From Mycolicibacterium monacense (GTDB lineage Bacteria > Actinomycetota > Actinomycetes > Mycobacteriales > Mycobacteriaceae): a stretch of 64,000 bases of DNA. Below the pieces are notes generated by a model. The model made no database searches, was not told where the DNA came from, and saw nothing but the letters and a program-made list of their open reading frames with translations. The stretch covers positions 3,658,001-3,722,000 of the forward strand of contig NZ_AP022617.1 in assembly GCF_010731575.1 (NCBI RefSeq), given 5' to 3'. This document shows, piece by piece, positions 28,147-36,722 of this stretch (positions within the stretch are counted from its first letter, which is position 1; each line of letters starts with the position of its first letter). The position numbers and the translations under genes are program-made.

Positions 28147-28973
28147 CCCGAGCCGGCACCCTGACCCGAGCCGGCTGACCCGTCCGGTCGGCTCCGGATC
28201 ACGAGAACCGACGAACGGCCGTGCCGGCCCAGGATCCCCGCGAGTTCACTGGCGTCGGCGGCGCCCACCACCGCCATTTCGATCGGTTCGTCGTGCTCGC
28301 GGACGAAGTGCGCGACGTCCCCGTGGAAGGCGACGGGATAGATGTGCACGTCGTCGAAGCGCTTCCGCCAGAGCGCGACGGTCCGGTCGAGTTCGTCGCC
28401 TCCGTCACCGTGCCGGGGCTGCCGGCCGAGGAGGAGCACCGGTAGCCGGCGGAGTCGCGCCTCGCGCATCGCACCCTCGATGACCGCCTCGTCGTCGGGT
28501 GTGCCGTTCGTCGCGGCGACGATCCAGTGGATATCGCTCGGACCGCCGCTGTGGGAAGGGCGGATCACCGCCACCGGGCAGTGCGCCTGCTCGGCGAGAT
28601 CTGTTGCCGTGGAACCGAGTATGGATCTCTCGTATCGGCCGATACCGACCGAGCCGACGCACACGAGCTCCGCATCCCGGGACCGGGCGATGAGCACCGC
28701 CGCGGGCTGACCCGTCGCGATGTCGGTGTCCACCTTCACCGGACGACCGGTCGCCTCGACCGCAGCGCGCGCGGCCCGCAGCGAGACATCCGCGTGGTGC
28801 AGTTCCCGCTGGTACTCCTCGGCGGACGGATGGATGGATGGCATCACGCCGATGAGCACCAGGGGCACCGATCGGCTGACGGCTTCTTCCACCGCCCATG
28901 TGGCGGCGCCGATGGCCGCGTCGGATCCGTCGATCCCGACCAACACCGAGGAGAATTGCGCTGCATCGCTCAT
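28134..28973 (-). CDS. Tandem universal stress protein, Rv3134c-like
   Basis: A 279-residue protein of the same subfamily as the one at 8845. Domain 1 has VLVGIDGSDAAIGAATWAVEEA and the loop GSVGIGRYERSILGST; domain 2 (HWIVAATNGTPDDEAVIEGA... MAVVGAADASELAGILG) has lost the ATP-binding loop. The C-terminus ends with the duplicated peptide GSGQGAGSGQGA, encoded by an 18-bp tandem repeat that overlaps the neighbouring convergent gene. ATG 28973 is the start; a longer frame exists but the extra residues are not Usp-like. Two DosR-type boxes lie upstream. Confidence 0.92.
   Translation of the reverse strand: MSDAAQFSSVLVGIDGSDAAIGAATWAVEEAVSRSVPLVLIGVMPSIHPSAEEYQRELHHADVSLRAARAAVEATGRPVKVDTDIATGQPAAVLIARSRDAELVCVGSVGIGRYERSILGSTATDLAEQAHCPVAVIRPSHSGGPSDIHWIVAATNGTPDDEAVIEGAMREARLRRLPVLLLGRQPRHGDGGDELDRTVALWRKRFDDVHIYPVAFHGDVAHFVREHDEPIEMAVVGAADASELAGILGRHGRSSVLVIRSRPDGSAGSGQGAGSGQGA
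28138..28173. repeat. 18-bp tandem repeat, two copies
   Basis: GCACCCTGACCCGAGCCG occurs twice in direct succession (28138-28155 and 28156-28173), followed by the partial copy GCTGACCCG. It encodes the duplicated end of the USP on the minus strand and contains the stop codon of the F420-type nitroreductase gene on the plus strand. It looks like a recent slippage duplication. Confidence 0.85.
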
Positions 28974-29077
28974 GATTTCCGTTCCTCCCGCCGCGCCGTC
29001 GTCACCAGCTTTCGCGCTCATCGAGGTGCGGCCGTAGCGTCCGAGGACCGCTGTGCCGCGGAAAAGGTCACCGCTCG

Positions 29078-29097
29078 TCAGGGCCGAAAGTCCCTGA
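29078..29097. promoter_or_regulatory. Candidate DosR box between USP and DUF5709 genes
   Basis: TCAGGGCCGAAAGTCCCTGA (29078-29097) has core GGGCCGAAAGTCCC matching the DosR palindrome at 9 of 10 arm positions, and the flanks TCA/TGA extend the symmetry. It lies about 105 bases upstream of the leftward USP start. Confidence 0.7.
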
Positions 29098-29139
29098 CCG
29101 GCCGTCCGCGCTCACACCGGATCCCTTCGGCCGGCCGCA

Positions 29140-29159
29140 GAAGGGACTTTGGCCCGTAT
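29140..29159. promoter_or_regulatory. Second DosR-type box between USP and DUF5709 genes
   Basis: Core GGGACTTTGGCCCG (29143-29156) matches the DosR palindrome at 8 of 10 arm positions with a perfect left arm. It is about 110 bases upstream of the rightward DUF5709 gene and 49 bases from the inner edge of the other box, so each may serve one of the divergent genes. Confidence 0.55.
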
Positions 29160-29266
29160 CGGACCGCACCGCTTCGCGGCACACTCGAGTTCGTGACGCG
29201 TTCCGACACCCCCTCGATTCGCGGCGAGCAAGGTTTCGCCAGCCGGCACCTTCCAGAGGAGGAAAC

Positions 29267-29707
29267 ATGACCACCGACCCTTTCCGATACGTGACCGGAC
29301 CCGCGGCGGGTGAATACAGCGGCGAAGAGGAAGACCAGTTGCCGGCCGAGGACACGCTCGTCGACCGCGCCGGCGTCGACCCCCTGGACGAGGGTTATTC
29401 GCCGCCCGAACGGCCCTATGCGCCAGGCGCATTCGGACCCGGGGAGACCCTGGACCAGAAGCTGGCGGAGGAGGAGCCCGAGACCGCGGACCTGCTCGAC
29501 GAGACGGAGCGCGACGTCGAGTTCCCACGGCGAGATGAGGTCGGCGGACGGCGCGCGGGCCGGCTCCTGGCACCGGATCAGGGTTTCGGTGAGGACACCG
29601 AGGCCGACCTGGTCGCCGAGGACGTCGGCATCGACGGGGCCGCGGCCTCCGCGGAGGAGGCGGCGGTCCACGTCATCGACGAGGACGAAGAAACAGAAGA
29701 AGACTGA
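29267..29707 (+). CDS. DUF5709 acidic protein
   Basis: A 146-residue, strongly acidic, probably disordered protein matching the actinobacterial DUF5709 pattern (LDEGYSPPERPYAPGAFGPGETLDQKLAEEEPE). It has no membrane segment or catalytic motif; the C-terminus ends in a run of Glu and Asp. The start is fixed by a strong AGAGGAGG ribosome-binding site nine bases upstream. The family's function is unknown; its place among DosR-type genes suggests stress induction. It converges on nrdZ with two bases between stop codons. Confidence 0.85.
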   Translation: MTTDPFRYVTGPAAGEYSGEEEDQLPAEDTLVDRAGVDPLDEGYSPPERPYAPGAFGPGETLDQKLAEEEPETADLLDETERDVEFPRRDEVGGRRAGRLLAPDQGFGEDTEADLVAEDVGIDGAAASAEEAAVHVIDEDEETEED

Positions 29708-29709
29708 GT

Positions 29710-31791
29710 TCAGAACTCACAGGAGCGCTGCGCACAGCCGCCGCTGAAGTCGGCCGGCGCCTGGACCGGCATCCCGGGCGGCGCGGCGAAGGTCAGCACC
29801 TGATCTTCCCGGCTGCCGTACCGGTACACCGTGACGCCCTTGACCTTCGCTTTCCACGCCTTGAGGTAGATGTCGCGGACGTCGGCCGGTGTGGCCGTGG
29901 ACGGCAGGTTGACCGTCTTCGACACTGCCGCGTCGACGTGTCGCTGGACGACCGCCTGCATGCGTAGATGCCAGTCGGGAGAGATCTCGGTGGCGGTCGG
30001 GAAGGCGGACCGCACCTCGGCCGGAAGCGACGGGCACCGCCGCACGCCCCCACGCTCCGCGATCTCGGTGATCAGTTCATCGCGGTAGAAACCGCGGTCG
30101 CGGGCCAACCGGTCGAACGTCGGGTTCACCTCGAGCAAATGGCGTCCCAGGATCGCGCGCGTGTAGGCGATGGCGAACATCGGCTCGATCCCGGCGGTGG
30201 TGCCTGCGATCAGCGAGATGGTGCCCGTGGGCGCCACGGACGTGACCTGTGCGTTGCGGCGCGGCCCGGACCGCACGAGCCGACTGTCCGGGAAGGCGGG
30301 GAAGGGCCCCCGGTCTTCGGCCAGCCGGCGCGAGGCACGGTGCGCCGCTCGCTGGATGTGGCGCATCACCCGATCGGTCAGCCGCAGCGCCTCCTCACTG
30401 TCGTAGGGAATTCCCAGTCGCGCCAGCATCTCGGCCAACCCCATGACACCCAGACCGATCTTGCGGGTGGCTCGGGTCGCCTCGCCCAGCTCGGCGAACG
30501 GATACCGGCTGACGTCGATGACGTCGTCGAGGAAGCGGACCGCCATCTCGGTGACCGCGGTGAGCCGTGTCCAGTCGACCTCGTCGCCGGTGAGCATCCG
30601 GGTGAGGTTGACCGAGCCGAGGTTGCACGACTCATACGGCAGCAGCGGGACCTCACCACAGGGATTCGTGGCCTCGATCCGGCCCCGTTGCGGCACCGGG
30701 TTGGCCCGGTTGATCGTGTCCAGGAAGACCAGGCCGGGGTCGCCCCCGTGGTTCGCGGCCTCGCAGATCGCGGCGAACAACTCGTCGGCGCGCACCCGTG
30801 CGGCCGTCTTGCCGGTTCGCGGATTGACCAGCCGATGCATCCCGCCGCTTTCCACCGCACGCATGAAGGCGTCGCCGACGCCGATCGAGAGGTTGAAATG
30901 CGGCAGCTTCGCGGTGGACCCGCTCTTGCTCGCGATGAAGTCGTAGATGTCCGGATGCGACACGTCGAGCACCGCCATACACGCACCCCGGCGGCGCCCG
31001 CCCAGCGAAACCACTTGTGCGGCAGCGTCGAAGAGGCCGACAAACGGCACGGGGCCACAGGCCGACCCGGTCGTCGTGGTGATGGGGTCACCGTCGGGGC
31101 GGATGCGGCTGAAGGAGAACCCCGTTCCCCCGCCGGCGCGCTGGATCTCGGCGGCCTTGGCCAACGTCGCGAAGATCGAGCGAAGCGAATCCTCGACCGG
31201 CAGGACGAAACACCCGGAGAGAAGCCCGAGATCGGTGCCCGCGTTCATCAGTGTCGGGGAGTTCGGCAGGAACTCCAGGTCGCGCAGGCCGCGGGAGAAC
31301 CGATCGGTCCACTCGGCCGACGAGCCGGGTTCGTACGCGTCTTCGGCAGCGGCGACACAACGCGCCGCGCGGTCCATCATCTCGCCCGTCGATTCGACCG
31401 GCCGGCCGCGCTGATCCCGCAGCAGGTAGCGCTCCCGCAGCACCGTGACCGCGGCCAGGCTCAGCTTGAGCTCGTCGCGCACCCCGAGCAGCGCCTTGGC
31501 CGCCCGCAGGTCCGCGCGGTCGCGGCGATAGACGATGTAGGCGCGGGCGACATCGTCGAGGCCGGCCTCCCCCAGCCGCGCCTCGACGAAATCCTGGATG
31601 GTCTCGACATCGGCTGTTCCCGGCCCCAGGGTGTCGGCCACGGTTCGTGCCACCGCACCCGGCATGTCCGGGTCGTCACAGGCGACTTCGCGTGCGGCGC
31701 GCAGCACGGCGGCCTCGATCCGGCCGGCATCGAAGGGCACCAACGTCCCGTCGCGCCGCCGGACCCTGGTGGGCCACCGCGATGCCGTCAC
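29710..31791 (-). CDS. nrdZ: Adenosylcobalamin-dependent (class II) ribonucleotide reductase NrdZ
   Basis: A 693-residue class II ribonucleotide reductase, the oxygen-independent enzyme that makes deoxyribonucleotides with vitamin B12. The N-terminal ATP-cone is at about 7-95. The catalytic barrel includes NSPTLMNAG, SGCFVLP, ATNPCGEVPLLPYESCNLGS and APTGTISLIAGTTAGIEP; the C-terminal Cys pair GGCAQRSCEF receives electrons from thioredoxin. Length and context match Rv0570 of M. tuberculosis, which is DosR-regulated and also preceded by a DUF1918 gene. The start is GTG. Confidence 0.95.
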   Translation of the reverse strand: MTASRWPTRVRRRDGTLVPFDAGRIEAAVLRAAREVACDDPDMPGAVARTVADTLGPGTADVETIQDFVEARLGEAGLDDVARAYIVYRRDRADLRAAKALLGVRDELKLSLAAVTVLRERYLLRDQRGRPVESTGEMMDRAARCVAAAEDAYEPGSSAEWTDRFSRGLRDLEFLPNSPTLMNAGTDLGLLSGCFVLPVEDSLRSIFATLAKAAEIQRAGGGTGFSFSRIRPDGDPITTTTGSACGPVPFVGLFDAAAQVVSLGGRRRGACMAVLDVSHPDIYDFIASKSGSTAKLPHFNLSIGVGDAFMRAVESGGMHRLVNPRTGKTAARVRADELFAAICEAANHGGDPGLVFLDTINRANPVPQRGRIEATNPCGEVPLLPYESCNLGSVNLTRMLTGDEVDWTRLTAVTEMAVRFLDDVIDVSRYPFAELGEATRATRKIGLGVMGLAEMLARLGIPYDSEEALRLTDRVMRHIQRAAHRASRRLAEDRGPFPAFPDSRLVRSGPRRNAQVTSVAPTGTISLIAGTTAGIEPMFAIAYTRAILGRHLLEVNPTFDRLARDRGFYRDELITEIAERGGVRRCPSLPAEVRSAFPTATEISPDWHLRMQAVVQRHVDAAVSKTVNLPSTATPADVRDIYLKAWKAKVKGVTVYRYGSREDQVLTFAAPPGMPVQAPADFSGGCAQRSCEF

Positions 31792-31818
31792 CGCCGTTGC
31801 ACCCCGGCCGGACGCCGA

Positions 31819-32085
31819 CTAATTCGCGTCGCCGTGGAGGATTTCCGACTGCACGGCCCCGAAACGGCGGCTTGCCCGTTCGTCGGCGGCGTGCTGCTCG
31901 TCGGCGGTCAGGACCACCGCGTCGGGGCCCGGGAACACCGTCGCCAGGTGATCGCTGTCCAGCCAGCGCACCACGTAGGGCGGCGAGCCGTCCTCGGAGT
32001 GCACCTCGGTGATCAGACCCCGTTGGTCGTGCCGATCGACCGTCGTTCCCTTGATGACGAGCCAGTCACCCACCTTGGCCTTCAT
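31819..32085 (-). CDS. DUF1918 protein (Rv0569-like)
   Basis: An 88-residue small SH3-like protein beginning MKAKVGDWLVIKGTTVDRHD and ending near FGAVQSEILHGDAN, the same length and pattern as M. tuberculosis Rv0569. ATG 32085 follows a GGGGA ribosome-binding site; ATG 32100 is a longer alternative. Nucleic-acid or promoter binding has been suggested for the family, but the function is not established. It is followed after 27 bases by nrdZ, reproducing the Rv0569-Rv0570 pair. A DosR-type box lies upstream. Confidence 0.92.
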   Translation of the reverse strand: MKAKVGDWLVIKGTTVDRHDQRGLITEVHSEDGSPPYVVRWLDSDHLATVFPGPDAVVLTADEQHAADERASRRFGAVQSEILHGDAN

Positions 32086-32190
32086 GACGTCCCCTTCCAT
32101 CCGGGAACCAATGTCGTCGTTCCCGACGGCAGGGGGTAAGGGCAGGAGGACACCAGCCTGCGGGTCGAACGTCCCGACCGGCTGCGGCCG

Positions 32191-32210
32191 CTGGGGTCTT
32201 TCGACCCTGT
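32191..32210. promoter_or_regulatory. Candidate DosR box between DUF1918-nrdZ and the flavin-binding protein gene
   Basis: Core GGGTCTTTCGACCC (32194-32207) has perfectly complementary arms and matches the DosR consensus at 8 of 10 arm positions. It lies 32 bases before the rightward gene at 32239 and about 110 bases before the leftward DUF1918 gene. Confidence 0.55.
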
Positions 32211-32238
32211 TGTGCGCGGACCGCGATAGCGTCGCAGC

Positions 32239-32658
32239 ATGTCCGATGAATCCAAGCCCGTCTCCGTCCTCCCCCAGAGCGACTGCTGGAACCTGTTGTC
32301 GAGTGTGACCCTCGGCCGGCTCGTCACCAGCGTCGACGGCCAACCCGAGATCTTCCCGGTCAATTTCGTCGTCCAGCGCCGCACCGTGCTGTTCCGCACC
32401 GCCGAAGGCACCAAACTGGTGAGCGCGGCCATCAACCACAATGTGCTGTTCGAGGCCGACGACCACAACGTCGCCGAAGGCTGGAGTGTCGTGGTCAAGG
32501 GGGTGGCCAAGATACTCCACGACGACGACGAGTTGGCCGAAGCCGAACGGGGACAACTACTTCCCTGGACCTCGACGACGAAACAGCACTACGTCCGGAT
32601 CCGGCCGCTGACCGTCACCGGCAGGCGGTTCATCTTCGGACCCGGGTTGGTGCACTAA
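32239..32658 (+). CDS. Pyridoxamine 5'-phosphate oxidase-like (split-barrel) protein
   Basis: A 139-residue split-barrel protein of the PNPOx-like family that binds FMN or F420. Typical segments are CWNLLSSVTLGRLVTSVDGQPEIFPVNFVV, TVLFRTAEGTKLVSAAINHNVLFEAD and the C-terminal YVRIRPLTVTGRRFIFG. Several DosR-regulated M. tuberculosis proteins (for example Rv3129) have this fold without a known substrate. It converges on an SRPBCC gene with a four-base overlap. Confidence 0.85.
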   Translation: MSDESKPVSVLPQSDCWNLLSSVTLGRLVTSVDGQPEIFPVNFVVQRRTVLFRTAEGTKLVSAAINHNVLFEADDHNVAEGWSVVVKGVAKILHDDDELAEAERGQLLPWTSTTKQHYVRIRPLTVTGRRFIFGPGLVH

Positions 32659-33332
32659 CCGACGCGGTGAACCTCTGCACTCGCCGCCGCCGCGGCCGCC
32701 TCCGCCTGGCGGCGGCTCTCCGCGCGGCGCTTGATGCCGAGCAGGATCCCGCGGGTGAGCAACGCCCTTGCCGGCCCGAACAGTTCGGCGAGCATCACCT
32801 CGCCGGGGTGACGCAATCCGAGGCGGGACCTGATCAGCAACCGGCAGCGGTCCGTTCCGCGGGGCATCAGATGGAACGACCAGACCACGGTCCACGGCAC
32901 CCCCGGCGGTTCGGCGAACAGCACGATGGTCTTGCCCTCGACCAGTTCGGCGACCCGCATCTCGACACCGTCGTCCAGCCCCAACCAGCCCTTCGGCACC
33001 AGCCGTATCCCGTCCCCCTCCGCGAGGTGCTGCCACTCGTCGTGAAGCTGATCGGCGTTGCGGTACTGCAGGCCGAGCGTCTTCTCGAGTCTCTCGTAGC
33101 TGTAGAGACCGCCCCGGTCCTGACCCATCTGGACCAGCCACGGCCATGTCGCCTCGGCGGGCGCGTCGATCCACACCGCCTCGGTGGCCTGCAGCACCGG
33201 CGGGTGGACCAGTCGATCACCGGGTAGGTGGCTGCCGGACTCCGCCTTCGTGGTGCCCCAGTCGCGGAAGTAGCGCCTCGCCGCGTAGAGCAGGGCGGCC
33301 GCTGCGCCCAGCTTCACCACATCGTTGGTCAT
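32655..33332 (-). CDS. SRPBCC-family protein
   Basis: A 225-residue protein with an N-terminal hydrophobic segment (about 8-22, GAAAALLYAARRYFRDW) and an SRPBCC/START-like hydrophobic-ligand domain (about 50-190: WIDAPAEATWPWLVQMGQDRGGLYSYERLE; EMRVAELVEGKTIVLFAEPP). It is paralogous to the protein at 36069, sharing the WPWLxQxGxDRGGxYSYxxLE motif. The tail is Ala/Arg-rich. ATG 33332 was chosen over an upstream GTG. It is divergent from hspX and shares its DosR-type boxes. The ligand is unknown. Confidence 0.82.
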   Translation of the reverse strand: MTNDVVKLGAAAALLYAARRYFRDWGTTKAESGSHLPGDRLVHPPVLQATEAVWIDAPAEATWPWLVQMGQDRGGLYSYERLEKTLGLQYRNADQLHDEWQHLAEGDGIRLVPKGWLGLDDGVEMRVAELVEGKTIVLFAEPPGVPWTVVWSFHLMPRGTDRCRLLIRSRLGLRHPGEVMLAELFGPARALLTRGILLGIKRRAESRRQAEAAAAAASAEVHRVG

Positions 33333-33365
33333 GTGTCCCAGCCTGCCCCACCGCACCGCCGTCCA

Positions 33366-33385
33366 CTAGGGCCCATTGTCCCCTT
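33366..33385. promoter_or_regulatory. Candidate DosR box upstream of hspX (distal)
   Basis: Core GGGCCCATTGTCCC (33369-33382) matches the DosR palindrome at 9 of 10 arm positions. It lies about 100 bases upstream of hspX and 37 bases upstream of the divergent SRPBCC gene start, so it can serve both. Confidence 0.7.
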
Positions 33386-33402
33386 GGCGAACGGCACCCG
33401 CG

Positions 33403-33422
33403 GGGATGACTTCCGTCCCTAT
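33403..33422. promoter_or_regulatory. DosR-type box upstream of hspX (proximal)
   Basis: Core ATGACTTCCGTCCC (33406-33419) matches at 8 of 10 arm positions with a perfect right arm. Together with the box 37 bases upstream it gives hspX a paired-site promoter, as described for M. tuberculosis hspX. Confidence 0.55.
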
Positions 33423-33484
33423 CGGACGCCGATCCAACCCTGGTCGGATGAAGGTGTCATCAGCACCGACTCATAGGAGCGATC

Positions 33485-33916
33485 ATGAGCAATGTCGCTG
33501 TGCAACAGCATCAACGCCCGTCCTGGCCGGATATCTCCGATCTGTTCGCCGGATTGCCGGCGTGGGCGAATCTGCGCCCGGTACTCGGCGGGCACCCCAT
33601 CAAGGTCGAAGAGGACATCAAGGACGGAAAGTACGAACTGCAGGCCGAGATTCCCGGGGTGGATCCCGAGAAGGACATCGACGTCGTCGTGCGCGACGGT
33701 GTTCTCACCATCAAGACCGAACGCAGCGAGAAGAAGGAGTCCCGTGGCCGTTCGGAGTTCACCTACGGATCCTTCGCCCGTTCGGTGACCCTGCCTGCAG
33801 CGGCGGACGAGGACGGCATCACGGCCGGCTACGACAAGGGGATCCTCACGGTGACCGTGCCGCTCAAGGAGCCCGCCAGCCCGGAGAAGCACGTCACGAT
33901 CAAGTCGACGGACTGA
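33485..33916 (+). CDS. hspX: Alpha-crystallin small heat-shock protein HspX
   Basis: A 143-residue Hsp20-family chaperone. The alpha-crystallin domain (about 38-130) includes [31 protein letters not shown] and [33 protein letters not shown], and closely follows M. tuberculosis HspX (Rv2031c, 144 residues). It prevents protein aggregation and is a hallmark DosR-induced protein. A GGAGCG ribosome-binding site precedes ATG 33485. The next gene is the Rv2030c counterpart, as in M. tuberculosis. Confidence 0.95.
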   Translation: MSNVAVQQHQRPSWPDISDLFAGLPAWANLRPVLGGHPIKVEEDIKDGKYELQAEIPGVDPEKDIDVVVRDGVLTIKTERSEKKESRGRSEFTYGSFARSVTLPAAADEDGITAGYDKGILTVTVPLKEPASPEKHVTIKSTD

Positions 33917-33945
33917 CCGTCCCGGTCACGGATGAGCAGACGAGG

Positions 33946-35985
33946 ATGACCCGGACCCGCCCACCGCAGAGCCCTCGGCGCGTGTTCCGCGACCGCCGCG
34001 AGGCCGGTCGGGTGCTGGCGGACCTGCTCACCGCATACCGCGGGCGAGATGACGTCATCGTGCTGGGGCTGGCACGCGGCGGTGTCCCGGTCGCGTGGGA
34101 GGTGGCCGCGGCCCTCGGCGCTCCCCTGGACGCGTTCATCGTGCGCAAGCTGGGGGCGCCGGGGCATGAGGAGTTCGCGATGGGGGCGCTGGCCACCGGC
34201 GGGCGCGTCGTGGTCAACGACGACATCGTGCGCGCGCTGCGCGTCAGCCCGCAGCAACTCCGAGACATCGCCGAGCGGGAAGGGCACGAGCTCTTCCGCA
34301 GGGAAGCCGCCTACCGGGCCGGGCGTCCCCCGCTCGACGTGTCCGGGAAGACGGTCGTCCTCGTCGACGACGGGCTGGCGACCGGGGCCAGCATGATGGC
34401 GGCGATACAGGCCCTGCGTGACGCCGGCCCGGCCGAGATCGTGGTCGCGGTGCCCGCCGCGCCGGAGTCGACCTGCCACGAGATACTCGGCGTCGCCGAC
34501 GATCTGGTCTGCGCGAGCATGCCGACGCCGTTCGTCGCTGTCGGTGAATCGTATTGGGATTTCCGACAGGTAAGCGGCGAAGAAGTCCGCGAGCACCTCG
34601 CCACCCCAACGACCGGCAGCGCCGCCACACCCGCGCCGGCCGCCCTGACACCGACCGCCATCGTGGGTGGGTGTGCGGTGGACGCGCCGGGCGGCGTGCC
34701 GCCACTCGACGCGCTGGAAGCGATCGTCGGTGACGCCAGGGTGGTCCTGATCGGCGAGGGCTCACACGGGACCCACGAGTTCTACGCTGCCCGCGCCGCG
34801 ATCACCAGGTGGCTCATCGAGCAGAAGGGCTTCTGCGCGGTCGCCGCGGAAGCCGACTGGCCCGACGCCTACCGGGTCAACCGGTACGTCCGCGGCGAGG
34901 GCGAGGACACCACCGCCGACGCGGCGTTGCGCGGATTCCAGCGCTTCCCGGCGTGGATGTGGCGCAACGTGGTGGTGCGGGACTTCGCCGAGTGGCTGCA
35001 GGCCCACAATCGGCAGCGCCGATCCCTCGGTCAGCGCCAGACCGGCTTCTACGGCCTGGACCTCTACAGCCTGCATCGCTCCATGGAAGAGGTGATCTCC
35101 TATCTCGACGGGGTGGACCCGCGCGCGGCAGATCGTGCGCGCCGCCGTTACGCCTGCTTCGACCACGCGACCGCCGACGACGGTCAGGCCTACGGTTACG
35201 CCGCCGCCTTCGGCGCGGGTCTGTCCTGTGAGCGTGAGGCGGTCGATCAGCTGATCGACATGCACCACAGCGCAATCGATTACCTCCACCACGACGGCCT
35301 GGTCGCCGAGGACGAGTTGTTCTACGCCCAGCAGAACGCCCAGACCGTCCGCGACGCCGAGGTCTACTACCGGGCGATGTTCAGCGGCCGTGTGACGTCG
35401 TGGAATCTGCGAGACGAACACATGGCCAGAACACTGGAGTCGCTGCTGACCCACCTCGATCGCCACCCCGGCGCGGGCCCGGCACGAATCGTGTTGTGGG
35501 CGCACAACTCCCACGTCGGTGACGCCAGGGCCACCGAGGTGTCCTCCGACGGCCAGCTCACCCTGGGGCAGCTGGCGCGTCAACGGTTCGGCGACGACTG
35601 CCGCCTGATCGGCCTGACCACCTACACGGGCACCGTCACCGCGGCCAGTGAGTGGGGCGGTGTCGCCGAGCGGAAGGTCGTCCGGCCTGCACTGAACGGC
35701 AGCGTGGAAGAGCTGTTCCACGAAACCGATCGGCCGGAGTTCGTCATCTCGGCGTTGATCGACCGTGCCGCCGAGGAACCGCTGTCGACGGTGCGGTTGG
35801 GCCGGGCGATCGGCGTCATCTACCTCCCGGCCACCGAGCGGCAGAGCCACTACTACCACGTGCGGCCCGCCGATCAGTACGACGCCATCATCCACATCGA
35901 CCGGACGCGGGCGCTCGAGCCGCTGGAGGTCACCAGCGAATGGGTGGCGGGCGAGACCCCCGAGACGTATCCCAGCGGTTTGTGA
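33946..35985 (+). CDS. Phosphoribosyltransferase/erythromycin-esterase fusion (Rv2030c type)
   Basis: A 679-residue fusion. Residues about 10-215 are a type I phosphoribosyltransferase (PRPP loop [17 protein letters not shown]). Residues about 230-665 are an erythromycin-esterase-like domain ([53 protein letters not shown]). Length and position after hspX match M. tuberculosis Rv2030c (681 residues), a DosR-regulon gene of unknown function. ATG 33946 after CGAGG is the start; the same frame is open far upstream through hspX but is not coding there. The esterase name reflects family similarity and does not establish macrolide resistance. Confidence 0.92.
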   Translation: MTRTRPPQSPRRVFRDRREAGRVLADLLTAYRGRDDVIVLGLARGGVPVAWEVAAALGAPLDAFIVRKLGAPGHEEFAMGALATGGRVVVNDDIVRALRVSPQQLRDIAEREGHELFRREAAYRAGRPPLDVSGKTVVLVDDGLATGASMMAAIQALRDAGPAEIVVAVPAAPESTCHEILGVADDLVCASMPTPFVAVGESYWDFRQVSGEEVREHLATPTTGSAATPAPAALTPTAIVGGCAVDAPGGVPPLDALEAIVGDARVVLIGEGSHGTHEFYAARAAITRWLIEQKGFCAVAAEADWPDAYRVNRYVRGEGEDTTADAALRGFQRFPAWMWRNVVVRDFAEWLQAHNRQRRSLGQRQTGFYGLDLYSLHRSMEEVISYLDGVDPRAADRARRRYACFDHATADDGQAYGYAAAFGAGLSCEREAVDQLIDMHHSAIDYLHHDGLVAEDELFYAQQNAQTVRDAEVYYRAMFSGRVTSWNLRDEHMARTLESLLTHLDRHPGAGPARIVLWAHNSHVGDARATEVSSDGQLTLGQLARQRFGDDCRLIGLTTYTGTVTAASEWGGVAERKVVRPALNGSVEELFHETDRPEFVISALIDRAAEEPLSTVRLGRAIGVIYLPATERQSHYYHVRPADQYDAIIHIDRTRALEPLEVTSEWVAGETPETYPSGL

Positions 35986-36015
35986 ACCACCCGAAAACCC
36001 CTGAAAACCCTGCAA

Positions 36016-36035
36016 TGCGGGACCTTCGACCCTGG
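36016..36035. promoter_or_regulatory. Candidate DosR box upstream of SRPBCC-P1B ATPase pair
   Basis: Core GGGACCTTCGACCC (36019-36032) matches the DosR palindrome at 9 of 10 arm positions. It ends 36 bases before the ATG at 36069, a good activating distance. Confidence 0.7.
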
Positions 36036-36068
36036 CGCAGCGGACCAGGCCGTTCCTAGGGTCGAGGT

Positions 36069-36722
36069 ATGGGAAGGCAACGACCACTCCTGGCCGACGC
36101 GCTGGCGCTCGCCGGCCTCGCCGCGCTCTACCACTTTCGTACGCGACCCTGGATATACACGTGGGGGGCCCGCGACGAGGAACTGACCGCACCGCTGCCC
36201 GGTGATGAGCTCGTCGCCGGTGACCCCGTCCGCACCACCCGCGCCGTGACCGTCGACGCACCCGTTTCGGACGTGTGGCCGTGGCTGGCGCAGATCGGTG
36301 AGGACCGCGGGGGTTTCTACAGTTACTGGCTCCTCGAGCGTGCGGTCGGCGCCGGTATCCACAACGCCGACGTCATCCACCCCGAATGGCAGGACCTGCA
36401 GGTGGGTGACACCATCTGGCTGGCCCGCCGCTACGGTCCGGCGGCCCGCCAGATCGTCGCCGCGGTCGCCGCGGAATCGCACCTCGTCCTGATGTCGCCC
36501 GCGGACTTCGACCGGGTGCGTGACGGCACCGGGGCAGGCGGGTGCTGGTCCTTCGTCCTGCGGCCGGAGCGCGGGGGCACCCGCCTTCTGGTGCGCGGCA
36601 GCGGAAAACCCGTGGGGCACTTCTGGTTCGACATCCCGCACTTCATCATGGAGCAGAAGATGATGCGCGGTATCGCCGCACGAGCGCAACGGACACGGCA
36701 CCGGGCCGCGGTCGGTTCGTGA
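36069..36722 (+). CDS. SRPBCC-family protein
   Basis: A 217-residue paralogue of the protein at 32655, with the shared motif VWPWLAQIGEDRGGFYSYWLLE and a START/SRPBCC ligand-binding region from about 55 to 195. The N-terminal segment (LADALALAGLAALYHF) may anchor it to the membrane. The stop codon overlaps the ATG of the P-type ATPase gene (TGATG), so the two proteins are made together and this one may assist the transporter; that link is inference. A strong DosR-type box lies 36 bases upstream. Confidence 0.83.
   Translation: MGRQRPLLADALALAGLAALYHFRTRPWIYTWGARDEELTAPLPGDELVAGDPVRTTRAVTVDAPVSDVWPWLAQIGEDRGGFYSYWLLERAVGAGIHNADVIHPEWQDLQVGDTIWLARRYGPAARQIVAAVAAESHLVLMSPADFDRVRDGTGAGGCWSFVLRPERGGTRLLVRGSGKPVGHFWFDIPHFIMEQKMMRGIAARAQRTRHRAAVGS

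Noticed and set aside
29968..32139. A 723-codon plus-strand frame opposite nrdZ
   Set aside because: nrdZ on the minus strand has all catalytic motifs; the plus-strand frame is its mirror and contains no recognisable protein.
33376..33945. Upstream extension of the Rv2030c-like gene through hspX
   Set aside because: The same frame stays open over hspX, but ATG 33946 has a ribosome-binding site and gives the length of the known homologue; the extension is a shadow of hspX.
33946..35985. Macrolide resistance gene
   Set aside because: The erythromycin-esterase-like domain is fused to a phosphoribosyltransferase and matches the Rv2030c dormancy gene; family similarity does not show macrolide hydrolysis.
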